A stretch of 64,000 bases of DNA, taken from the NCBI GenBank assembly GCA_016218715.1, contig JACRDG010000099.1, forward strand, positions 21,880 to 85,879, in the 5' to 3' direction. Shown here piece after piece: positions 38,825 through 47,794 of the stretch (the first letter of the stretch is position 1; every line of letters starts with the position of its first letter). Under the pieces are notes generated by a model that searched no databases, was not told where the DNA came from, and worked only from the letters and a program-made list of their open reading frames with translations. This stretch comes from Desulfomonile tiedjei. GTDB lineage: Bacteria > Desulfobacterota > Desulfomonilia > Desulfomonilales > Desulfomonilaceae. Position numbers and translations under genes: made by a program.

Positions 38825-39856
38825 ATGTACTCAAGAACAACCTTTATGGTAGTGGTATGCCTAGTTTTTCTTGGAGTCGTGTTTCTAACGAATGCACCGG
38901 CCTGGGAAATCAGACAGGCTGCCTTTGTCGATCCACAACAACAGCAACAACAACCTGCGCCCCCCGCTGCACCTCAGACGAAACCTGTCACAAAGGTGAA
39001 GCAGAAAACAATCGTCAAGTGTCGTCCCCTTGCAGGCTTCGCAGGGGCTTACGATCCAGCCCTGAGGTACGTTGGAGTCTATGACTGCCTGCTTCCTGTG
39101 GAGCGACCACAGGGTGGTTGGGAATTCAGCGCGGAGTTACTTTTCGCCCGCACCAAGGGCACGGTCCGCAACACGCAGGGAGCGACCTACTATGGTACCA
39201 CCGGCTTGGCCGACGTCGACCTGAATTCGGACATGGGAGTCCCGGACCACAATCTGGTTCCAACCTTCATGGCTCGCTATCGGTTCAGGCCCAGCTGGTC
39301 CCTGAGGTACTCCATCATGCCGATGGTCACCGAGGAAACCTCTGCGCTCCAAAACAGCTTCACTTTCGGAACTCAGATTGGCATGGGCTACGGCCAGCAG
39401 ACGAAGGTCAAATGGGAGCGTCAGTACCACCGACTCGGGCTCGTCTACGACACGATACGAACCCCCCGCGCCCGCTTGAGCGTCTTCGGTGACTACGTGA
39501 GGCTGAACGAGAGGGTCGCACTTGCCGGCGGATACGGAGGATACGGCAACTCGGGTGCGCTGGACAACGATCTGAATATGGCCATGGCCGGGGTCGAGTT
39601 CGAGCGGTGCCTCAAGACGACCCGCACCTATAACACGCTCTCTCTTGAGTGCAAAGCCGGCGTAGCCTTCGGCGACCTGGCTGTCGGCTCAGATCTGAGC
39701 ACCGGCCTCAAGTACAGTCTGCCGCTGGGTGATGGCCGCTGGGGCTTTGTCAAGGGTGGCTATCGATACGTGAACTACAACAAGAAGTACAGCGAAGCGA
39801 AACTGATGAACACTACCCTGGAAGGCGGCTTCGTCCAGATGGGCTTCGTCTTCTGA
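38825..39856 (+). CDS. Secreted/outer-membrane beta-barrel-like protein (paralogue of 13015-14175)
   Basis: Signal peptide MYSRTTFMVVVCLVFLGVVFLTNAPA; alternating strands; ends ...GGFVQMGFVF*. Confidence 0.7.
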   Translation: MYSRTTFMVVVCLVFLGVVFLTNAPAWEIRQAAFVDPQQQQQQPAPPAAPQTKPVTKVKQKTIVKCRPLAGFAGAYDPALRYVGVYDCLLPVERPQGGWEFSAELLFARTKGTVRNTQGATYYGTTGLADVDLNSDMGVPDHNLVPTFMARYRFRPSWSLRYSIMPMVTEETSALQNSFTFGTQIGMGYGQQTKVKWERQYHRLGLVYDTIRTPRARLSVFGDYVRLNERVALAGGYGGYGNSGALDNDLNMAMAGVEFERCLKTTRTYNTLSLECKAGVAFGDLAVGSDLSTGLKYSLPLGDGRWGFVKGGYRYVNYNKKYSEAKLMNTTLEGGFVQMGFVF

Positions 39857-40131
39857 TCCAATCTCGGCCGGGGTCGGTCTGCGGCCCCGGCGATCTCTCG
39901 CACGTCCCACTTCACCACTTGAAACAATCAGTTTGAGCCCGATCGTTCTTCGGCTGTTTCCTCCCAGCTCAATAGCAGCCCTCCGGTCGGGCTCTCTTTT
40001 TTCCTTCGGCAGAAGAGGGACGCATCCAATCTTGACCAGCCTTCGCTGACAGTCTTGATATTCTCGCTTGGAGATGCCAGATTATGTAAAGATGGTGCGA
40101 AGATATTTCCCTCCGAGGAAGCCGGAATAGT

Positions 40132-40920
40132 ATGACCCTGCATGCGCGCGTGTTGCAGTGCATTCTTGAAGAGCCCGGTACGTCGAAGCAACGGCTCTGT
40201 CGGCGGTTTGACTTAAACCGCTATCGCCTGAGGCGCGTATTCCAGAAGATAGACGAAGGGCTCTCCGGTCGCAGCCTGGTTCAGGACGACCTGAACGGGG
40301 TCTGGATCGTCGCGATGGACCCTGAGAAGTGCGCCGGCACCATCTGGCTGGGAGGCGACGAGGGGGGGTATGTCCAGTGTTCCGGGCCGCGAGAATTCGC
40401 AGATGGGCGATGCTATGATCACTCCGGATGGGAAAATCCCGAAATGATCGCGTTCGAGCGCCGGTTGAGGTGGGTAGCGGGTCCCTGTGAGGCTTCTGCA
40501 CGCGTCCTGGCTCAATTGACCATGACGGTGCTGGAAGATCTGGCCGAGACCCTCTCCGCTGTGAACCCGGTGACTTTCAGGCAACTCCAGGAGAAGAAGC
40601 GGCTGGCCGGGATGCTTCGTAGTGCTATGGCGTTTGTTCGGTGGAAGCAGCGGGCGAGACCGAGCGCTTCGGGGTCTTGGATACCTCCGGAGTTTGCGGA
40701 GCGGCTTCGGCGTTCTTCAGGCAATACCTTCGAATTCGCAGTGAAACAACATTTCTTGGTCCTGGAGGTCACCTCCGACGCGGGCAGGGATGAGGTCGTC
40801 AAGGCCTGGCGCAAGCTGGCGCGGCGCTATCACCCGGATGCCGAGGGCGGAGACGAGGAGAGGATGAAACTCATCAATCTAGCCAAGGACAGAATATTCC
40901 TTATAAGAGGGTGGGATTAG
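40132..40920 (+). CDS. Protein with N-terminal winged-helix-like region and C-terminal J (DnaJ) domain
   Basis: HFLVLEVTSDAGRDEVVKAWRKLARRYHPDAEGGDEERMKLINLAKDRI with HPD motif; N-terminus ARVLQCILEEPGTSKQRLCRRFDLNRYRLRRVFQKI. Confidence 0.75.
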   Translation: MTLHARVLQCILEEPGTSKQRLCRRFDLNRYRLRRVFQKIDEGLSGRSLVQDDLNGVWIVAMDPEKCAGTIWLGGDEGGYVQCSGPREFADGRCYDHSGWENPEMIAFERRLRWVAGPCEASARVLAQLTMTVLEDLAETLSAVNPVTFRQLQEKKRLAGMLRSAMAFVRWKQRARPSASGSWIPPEFAERLRRSSGNTFEFAVKQHFLVLEVTSDAGRDEVVKAWRKLARRYHPDAEGGDEERMKLINLAKDRIFLIRGWD

Positions 40921-41118
40921 GAGGCTGTTGCGTGACGCAATGCTTTCCAGGAGCGGCAGTACGATAGTGTCGTATGCGGCAGAGCGTCTTCAATTCCGCC
41001 ACCTGAAAAGTGTAGTATGTCAGTCTTATAGGAGCCGCCCGACCCAGGCCGGCGCGGCGCGGTTATGCTCTGGAGTGCCGTCATCTCTCCGGGGCATGGG
41101 CTTAGGCGAGGCTCCCAG
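40921..41118. repeat. ~197-bp dispersed intergenic element, copy 2
   Basis: Aligns with 23017-23213; begins right after the stop codon of 40132-40920. Confidence 0.75.
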
Positions 41119-41232
41119 GCCCTGTCGCTTCAGCCGAGGAGCGGGGCAAAATAAAAAGGACGACTGCCCGTGCGTACACGAGCCGAGTCGTCCCTTGGAT
41201 TCGCGTGAACCGTTCGCGACCTGGCCTGCAGC

Positions 41233-41832
41233 TTACCAGTAATTTCCGAAAATACCTTCGCTCTGGTCGGCAAACAGTTTGGTCTTCACCGAACTCTTCT
41301 TGGCCATCGGTTTGAAGTGGCGTGGAGCGCCTTTCCCCATGCCCATGCTCGTAGGCGGCGGCATGGCTCCCATCCCGTAGCCCACTGGGGCGCCGTATCC
41401 CGGTCCGCACATAGGCGGCGGGCAGACTGGGGGAGCACACGGAGCCGGTCCGCACATAGGCGGCGGGCACGCGGGCGGCCGACATGCTTTGGGCCGACAG
41501 ATCTCCGTTACAACGCAATCGACCAGCCTAAAGGGGAGCGCAACTGCACCGGCAACCAGCCTGACAGTCCCAGTGAGAATCATCTTCAAGGGATTCATCT
41601 CACACGTTCGAGGCGGCGGGCACGGTGGCGGGCAAGCCGCAGGTCCGCACATGGGGGGCGGACACGGGGCTGGTCCACACATGGGTGGCGGGCACATGCT
41701 CGGTCCGCACATGGGCGGCGGACAAACAGGGCGGCACGGCCCCCCCGCGAGGACTTGCGTTACTCCGAGAGCCAGCAGCAGCCCGATCGCAACGAGTGTG
41801 CGAACGAAGAACCTCCTCAATACTCGATTCAT
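41233..41832 (-). CDS. Secreted Cys/Pro-repeat protein (CPPPMCGP repeats)
   Basis: Signal peptide MNRVLRRFFVRTLVAIGLLLALGVTQVLAG; PVCPPPMCGPSMCPPPMCGPAPCPPPMCGPAACPPPCPPP, a non-repetitive middle, then a second CPPPMCGP block. Confidence 0.78.
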   Translation of the reverse strand: MNRVLRRFFVRTLVAIGLLLALGVTQVLAGGPCRPVCPPPMCGPSMCPPPMCGPAPCPPPMCGPAACPPPCPPPRTCEMNPLKMILTGTVRLVAGAVALPFRLVDCVVTEICRPKACRPPACPPPMCGPAPCAPPVCPPPMCGPGYGAPVGYGMGAMPPPTSMGMGKGAPRHFKPMAKKSSVKTKLFADQSEGIFGNYW

Positions 41833-42001
41833 GAGAATACCCCTTCAGCCGGAAAAACTTCCGCAATTACAAGGTTTCTTTGCTTTCACCTGATTGTACT
41901 TTCGCCGTATGGCGCGGAGCATAGCAAAGTGGCCCTGACGATGTCAACCAAATAGCGCTCTCCAGCGTAAGATCAGTGGGTTGAGTGAAGGATTGAACGC
42001 T

Positions 42002-43402
42002 TCACGGGTTATCTTCGTCCCAAATCACGTCGACGTCTCTCGAATCACTCGGCTTCTCTGCCTCGGATTCATCCTCCGGACGCCGCGGAAATCCGATCCT
42101 TCCGCACCCGAAATCAGGCGATCGCGCCTCACCCAAGTCCTGGACGATCATCTGGTTCACGGCGTCACTCTTGGAGACCCATTCCTGGACCATCACAGGA
42201 ACAATCGCCTCATGGTTCGCGTCGAACGTGATTTTGCCTCTCGGGCCGTCGATCTCGATTCCCCTGATGAAATCGACGATCTTGTCCGAGTCGGTCTCCT
42301 GTGGGATCTGTTGTGCGACCCGGAGAATGGCCTGGGCCATGTCGTAACCTTCGGCAGCTCTGCTCGCGTCGGCCACGTCAACCTGCAGTTTGGCTTTGAT
42401 GGCAGCGACGAAATCCCGGGGGTTGCGAAAACTCGTCAACGTCTTGATCCCTGCCCACCCTGTCGTGGCGTCCGTGACGATCAGCGGAAACGCTGTAAGG
42501 GATTCGGGACCGATCACCGGCTGCTTGATCGCGGGTTTTGCTTCACGGAGCGCTTTGAGAAAAGCAGCCGCACTGTCCCTCCTGAAAGAGGCGAAGATGA
42601 AATCAGGTTCAGCTTTGACCGCTGCCTCGAGAACGGCTTCGATCTCCTTGGCCTCCGGAGACGCCATCCTCCGGTCGAGGAACGTCCCGCCGGCCCTTTC
42701 GAACCCGAGCGCAAAAAAATCGGCTTCCTCGTTCCCCTCCGGGTCGTCGTCCCCCATAATAAATACCTTCTTGCCGACGTTTCGCAGTGCCCAGGGGGCT
42801 AGCGGCTGAGCGGCTTGATAGGAGTTCGGTCGGACCCTGAACGCGGTGGGCACGCACACGTCTCCTGCCACGAAACGCACGCAGGGATTGGTCACAAAAA
42901 GGATCGGCTTAGCACCGGCAAGGCCGTGGATGGTCTTGACGGAGCCTTCAAGTGAGGGGGGGGCTACGAGGAACGAAACCTTGAGGTTGACAACGAGTTC
43001 AGCCACCGCTTCGAGGGTCTGTGCGTCGTCGGGACCGGGGTCTTTCTTGTGAACCTCTACCCGCGATGCCTCCGAACCCTTCTCCTTGAGACACAGCTCA
43101 AAGCCGGCGAACATGGACTTGCCCTCGGCGGCCGAGGGTCCTGTCTCCGGGAGGATGATCCCGACCTTAAGCGGGCCGCTCTGCTCAGCATGCACGGGAT
43201 GTGGACCGGCAAGGAGAACCGTGGCCGATGCCGCGGAATAGATGAGAAAATCGCGACGCGAAATTCCAGAGGCCTGATGCCGCAAGACGGGCTCGGTTGG
43301 ACTCCCCGGCGTGCGGCCGATGGCCGGAACCGATGCTCGGCTGCCTCCAAAGGGTTTGCTCTCTTTTTCGCGGCCAGATGTGCCGGACGACATAACTCCC
43401 AT
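42002..43402 (-). CDS. ABC transporter substrate-binding protein (branched-chain amino-acid type, Peripla_BP_6), Tat-like signal
   Basis: SRRDFLIYSAASATVLLAG twin-Arg signal; LKVGIILPETGPSAAEGKSMFAGFEL; start uncertain. Confidence 0.85.
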   Translation of the reverse strand: MGVMSSGTSGREKESKPFGGSRASVPAIGRTPGSPTEPVLRHQASGISRRDFLIYSAASATVLLAGPHPVHAEQSGPLKVGIILPETGPSAAEGKSMFAGFELCLKEKGSEASRVEVHKKDPGPDDAQTLEAVAELVVNLKVSFLVAPPSLEGSVKTIHGLAGAKPILFVTNPCVRFVAGDVCVPTAFRVRPNSYQAAQPLAPWALRNVGKKVFIMGDDDPEGNEEADFFALGFERAGGTFLDRRMASPEAKEIEAVLEAAVKAEPDFIFASFRRDSAAAFLKALREAKPAIKQPVIGPESLTAFPLIVTDATTGWAGIKTLTSFRNPRDFVAAIKAKLQVDVADASRAAEGYDMAQAILRVAQQIPQETDSDKIVDFIRGIEIDGPRGKITFDANHEAIVPVMVQEWVSKSDAVNQMIVQDLGEARSPDFGCGRIGFPRRPEDESEAEKPSDSRDVDVIWDEDNP

Positions 43403-43505
43403 GTGCCCCTTTCCCCGCTGTGGTTGCGGCCGACCGATCATTTGCCGTTGATCCGGGATTTTCCGCAAGAATCCTACCCCAAACCCGCGGGTGTGTAAAG
43501 AAAAC

Positions 43506-43561
43506 GGTAACCGTTCACCAGGATAGGGCCAACCGGTTGGAATCACGATGGGTGAGGTTAC
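43506..43561. repeat. Dispersed short repeat family P, copy 1
   Basis: GGTAACCGTTCACCAGGATAGGGCCAACCGGTTGGAATCACGATGGGTGAGGTTAC, near-match to 62544-62598. Confidence 0.7.
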
Positions 43562-43603
43562 GAGAAGACTGAAGTCCGCTCTGCGTGTCGTAGAGCGAAT
43601 GCG

Positions 43604-44212
43604 TCAAGGAGTCTCTGAAGAGGGGATAGGCTGCGACGAATGGGGCCCGGGAGGTGGCATCGGACGCCCAAACCCCGGCGGTGCAGGAAGCGGAGGCAGA
43701 TCCGGAACGGTCTTCTTCAGGGTTACGAAGCCCGATGCAATCGCATCGATGAGGTCCTTGTTCTTTTCGCGAAAATCCCGCACTTCCTGAAATGACTTGT
43801 CCAGGTCTTTCAGTACCTCTCGAGAACCTTCGGCAAGCCCTTTGCTCAACGGTGCGACCACGTTCTTGGAAACGTCCTTTCCTGTCTCGTACATCTTCTC
43901 CGGGACCTCGGAGCGATTGGCGTCCTTCAGGATCGCTTCCAGCTGGCCTTTGATGGCTCCCTTCGCTATAGGGTAGAACTTCCTGGACAATTCCTCCGAG
44001 TTCTTCTCAAGGTTTTCGTCCGGCGTGTTCCGGAGAGTCTCTTTGAGTTTGTCTCCTGCCGCGGAGGCGGCACCCTGGACGAACGGAGAAGCGGCTTCCA
44101 CTGCGTCTTTTCCCTGTGAAGCGGTCAGGTGTGCGGCTAGAAGCGCATACGCGCCGTACATGGCAAAGGCGACCACAACGCCTGCTCCCAGGTACTTCAA
44201 GACGCTTCTCAT
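43604..44212 (-). CDS. Hypothetical membrane-anchored protein
   Basis: N-terminal TM YLGAGVVVAFAMYGAYALLAAHL, helical charged body, Pro-rich C-terminus; RBS AGGAG. Confidence 0.7.
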   Translation of the reverse strand: MRSVLKYLGAGVVVAFAMYGAYALLAAHLTASQGKDAVEAASPFVQGAASAAGDKLKETLRNTPDENLEKNSEELSRKFYPIAKGAIKGQLEAILKDANRSEVPEKMYETGKDVSKNVVAPLSKGLAEGSREVLKDLDKSFQEVRDFREKNKDLIDAIASGFVTLKKTVPDLPPLPAPPGFGRPMPPPGPHSSQPIPSSETP

Positions 44213-44285
44213 GATCCTGTCTCCTGGTCAGGTCCTCCGGGTCCGGGGACCCGAAGGACCACTCTCAGCGATTCAGGTGCCCCGA

Positions 44286-44654
44286 TCAGGGCATCGGCCG
44301 GCCCCAGGAATACGTAGCCGGGTAGTTCGGGCTGGTCGCCTTGGTTACGGACTTACGTATGGGCCGTTGTGCCATGGGCCGCTGTGCCATGGGCGGCGGC
44401 GCCGGATAACACACAGGAGGAGGACATTCCGCCCTGACTGCTACCACCTTGCAGGAAGGGGGTATGAAGGAGTCCTGCGAGCACTTCACCATAGCGTTCT
44501 CGCACGCATGGCCGGGGGTAGGGCCGACGCCCTGGTAGATGGCCCCTCTGAAATTCTGGGCTGTTGCGACGAACATCGGTGCGGCGTAACACAGCGATGC
44601 CATGAGCGCCACGAGCACTAGGCCGGCAAAAGTAACGGTTAACTTCCCACTCAT
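44286..44654 (-). CDS. Small secreted Cys/Pro-containing protein
   Basis: RBS GGAGG; signal MSGKLTVTFAGLVLVALMASLCYA; ECPPPVCYPAPPPMAQRPMAQRP. Confidence 0.68.
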   Translation of the reverse strand: MSGKLTVTFAGLVLVALMASLCYAAPMFVATAQNFRGAIYQGVGPTPGHACENAMVKCSQDSFIPPSCKVVAVRAECPPPVCYPAPPPMAQRPMAQRPIRKSVTKATSPNYPATYSWGRPMP

Positions 44655-44832
44655 CTGATACCTCCGAGCATCCAACTACAGGTGCCAATTAAAGTTGATA
44701 TTTGTTTTTTTGACAAAGGCCGGGACAAAAAGTTCCTCACAAGGCCTCTTCCTATTGCCGCACGGTCCGCAGTAGGCTTTCATACTTGGCCATGTGCGCG
44801 AGACCGTGAAATTGCCCTCCTCCGCACAGGGT

Positions 44833-46119
44833 TTACTCCGGTGGCTTGAACGACGGTTGTCCCGTTGCTTCCAGGACACTATTCCACAACTTCCCGTGGA
44901 GGTCCACCTGCCTGCGCGAACTCACCACGAGGTCCACTGGGATATAGACAAATTCTTCGTTCCACATGCCCACGACCATGTTGGTCTTCCCTGCCATGCC
45001 CGCGTGGACCGCGTTTTGTGCAAGAAATCCGCAAAAAATGGAATCGTTGGCGGTTGCCGGGACAGAGCGGATCAGGTAACTCGGGTCGAGGTACTTGAGA
45101 TTCAGTTCCACCCCCTGAGACTTGAAGTGCTGGGTGATCCTGTCCTTGAGGTACAACCCGATGTCCCCCAGTTTGAGATTGCCGGATTCGTCGCATCCTT
45201 CAATGCAGCAGTATTCCTGGCCCGCACCTTCTGCAACGACGATGACCGCGTGTTTCCGCTCCGACAGACGCTTTTCCAGGAACGCCAGGAGACCGTGAGG
45301 CCCTTCGATATCGAATGCCGCTTCGGGAATCAAAATGATGTTCGCATCCCTCTTGGCGAGCGCTGCAGTGGCCGCTATGAAACCCGAATGCCGCCCCATG
45401 AGCTTGACCAGACCGACCCCGTTGGGCGCGCCCGTGGCTTCCACATGAGCTGCGCTGATGGCCTGAGTGGCCACACTGACCGCGGTGTTGAATCCGAAAG
45501 AACGAGACATGAGATTGATGTCGTTGTCGATCGTTTTCGGGACACCGATGACGCTGATCCGCTCTCCTCGATTGCGGATCTCTTGGGTAATCCTCGATAC
45601 CGCCCGGAATGTGCCGTCCCCACCGATGGCAAAGAGAATCCCTATGTTCATACGTTCCAGCGCGTCCACGATCTCGCCGATGTCCTGCGGCCCCCGGGAA
45701 GAGGAGAGTATCGTCCCGCCCACCTCATTGATCTCGGCCACCGCTTCCGGGTTCAATTCCATCACCGGATGGCCGTAGCTGGGGATGAATCCCTGGAGGC
45801 CGTACATGATTCCCAGGATATTCTTCACCCCGTACCCGTGATGCAGGGTCAGCACGATCGACCGGATCACGTTGTTGAGCCCTGGACAGAGTCCTCCACA
45901 GGTCACCAGGGCGCATTTCAACTTCCTGGGATCGAAGTAGATATTCCTGCGGGGCCCCGCCTTCACAAACGAAACGGGCACGATCCCTTCGGCCATCTGC
46001 TGCTGGAGACTCTCCACCGAGATATCCATCAGGACTCGGCTGGAGTCTTCCACAAACTGGACCGACTTCAGGGGAGAGTCGATGCGAGGGTCACCCAGCG
46101 ATTCCAGTGTAGTATCCAT
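44833..46119 (-). CDS. 6-phosphofructokinase (ATP-type by GGDG motif)
   Basis: LVTCGGLCPGLNNVIRS, IGGDGTFRAVSRI, GVPKTIDNDI, LMGRHSGFIAATAALA. Confidence 0.9.
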   Translation of the reverse strand: MDTTLESLGDPRIDSPLKSVQFVEDSSRVLMDISVESLQQQMAEGIVPVSFVKAGPRRNIYFDPRKLKCALVTCGGLCPGLNNVIRSIVLTLHHGYGVKNILGIMYGLQGFIPSYGHPVMELNPEAVAEINEVGGTILSSSRGPQDIGEIVDALERMNIGILFAIGGDGTFRAVSRITQEIRNRGERISVIGVPKTIDNDINLMSRSFGFNTAVSVATQAISAAHVEATGAPNGVGLVKLMGRHSGFIAATAALAKRDANIILIPEAAFDIEGPHGLLAFLEKRLSERKHAVIVVAEGAGQEYCCIEGCDESGNLKLGDIGLYLKDRITQHFKSQGVELNLKYLDPSYLIRSVPATANDSIFCGFLAQNAVHAGMAGKTNMVVGMWNEEFVYIPVDLVVSSRRQVDLHGKLWNSVLEATGQPSFKPPE

Positions 46120-46407
46120 TCGTAACGATACCCCTTGCAGACAGCAGGTCTGCCGGAGACGTTCATTATTGCCAAAAATGCCAATGGAATGAGCCAGCAT
46201 ACCTCATGCGAGGAAAAAACACAATAAAAAAAACTCATTAGAGCGAAGGCTCCGCGAATGGCCGCGCACGAGCCGTTCAGTGCCAGGGACAATCGGGTAA
46301 CTTTTAGTCTAGACGGATTCGCGGTCAAAAAGTGAATTTCTTAATCCGCTGAGACGACACATAGGATGAGGGGCGGCCATGTTCCCTACTCTGAGCGCGA
46401 AATCGTT

Positions 46408-47481
46408 TCATACATTGAATCGGAACAACACGATGTCGCCGTCCTTCACCTGGTAATCACGACCCTCGAGCCGGACCTTGCCGGCCTTGTGAAGCGCAGC
46501 CACGCTGCCCGCTCCCTTGAGATCCTGAAAAGAGAAGACCTCGGCTCGTATGAAACCGCGTTCCATGTCGGAATGCACGGTCCCTGCAGCCTTGACTGCA
46601 GTGAGACCTTTCCTGAGCGGCCAGGCTCTCACGTCCGGGTCACCGACCGTAAAGAATACGATGAGCTGCAGCAGTTCAAACGATGTGCGGATGATTCTGT
46701 CCTTGGCCCCTTCGTCCAGGTCGAGTTCCTGTAAGAATTCGCGAGCGTCTTCCTCATCCAGCCTGGCGATTTCTGCCTCAGCATCCGCGTACAACCAGTC
46801 GACGCAGACATTGAGTTGCCCTTGGACCTGCTTTCGGATCTCCTCCATGGCCTCACGTATTTCCGAGCGGCTCTTCTCCTCACCCGCGTCCAGGAGGATC
46901 AGCTCGGGTTTTGCCGAGAGAAACGCGAAGCCTTTCAATCGTTCCGCGTTCGTAAGGTCCGGATCGGCTCGCAACGGTGTGGCAGCTTCCAGGAGGGCAC
47001 GGGCCTGTCGCAACAGTGTCACCTCCTCCTGAAGCTCCTTTTTCCCGCGAAGAATGTCCTTTTCGACTCGTTCGAGCCGTTTTTCAACCATTGCCAGGTC
47101 CGAGAGAATCATCTCTTCTTCGGCAGTCCTGAAGTCAATCAAGGGCTGCGCAGGGCCCAAGGACGGTGAGTCAAAAAACCTGACGCAATGGATCAACGCA
47201 TCGAGTGGCCGGATGTGGGCAAGGACCTGGTCCCCAATGGAGGTGCCGGGTTTTCCTTCACCGGAGATCCCGGCGATATCGAGGAACTCCACGTATACCG
47301 GGGTAAACTTCTTGGGCTTCTGGTACGCGACCAGGAAATCGAGCCTCTCATCCGCGACCTTGACCACCCCGTGGCCGGGTTCCTGATGTCCGCGTCGCTC
47401 ACTCGATTCGATTCCACCGGTGAGTGCCCTGAATACCGTGCTTTTCCCACTTCCCGGGAGACCGATGATTCCCAGCTTCAC
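46408..47481 (-). CDS. YchF/OLA1-family GTPase-like protein with C-terminal TGS-like domain
   Basis: LGIIGLPGSGKSTVFRALTG, VEFLDIAGIS, C-terminal VRAWPLRKGLTAVKAAGTVHSDMERGFIRAEVFSF...GRDYQVKDGDIVLFRFNV. Confidence 0.88.
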   Translation of the reverse strand: MKLGIIGLPGSGKSTVFRALTGGIESSERRGHQEPGHGVVKVADERLDFLVAYQKPKKFTPVYVEFLDIAGISGEGKPGTSIGDQVLAHIRPLDALIHCVRFFDSPSLGPAQPLIDFRTAEEEMILSDLAMVEKRLERVEKDILRGKKELQEEVTLLRQARALLEAATPLRADPDLTNAERLKGFAFLSAKPELILLDAGEEKSRSEIREAMEEIRKQVQGQLNVCVDWLYADAEAEIARLDEEDAREFLQELDLDEGAKDRIIRTSFELLQLIVFFTVGDPDVRAWPLRKGLTAVKAAGTVHSDMERGFIRAEVFSFQDLKGAGSVAALHKAGKVRLEGRDYQVKDGDIVLFRFNV

Positions 47482-47794
47482 TAGATCCCTCTTTTTCCAT
47501 ATTCCGAGGCGGCCGCACGCGAATTACCCCGCGCCAAGGGCTCTTCCCGGCTTCGAGGGGAGAAACAGTTTCACACAATCGTGCGACCACGAGAAACAGC
47601 GGGGAGTCTACCATAGCCAACTGCAAAACGGAATGGGCCAGGGGAATGAGGGAATGACCCGTCGGTTACGCGACCCGCGTACCCGAAAGGCCGTCAGGAG
47701 TGCTTGCAGATCTTGTCGTGAAGGGATGCCTGCTCGACGAACTCACCCGGAGTCTGTGAGCAGGCTTCTCAGGGCGAGCGTATCCCGTCTCATG

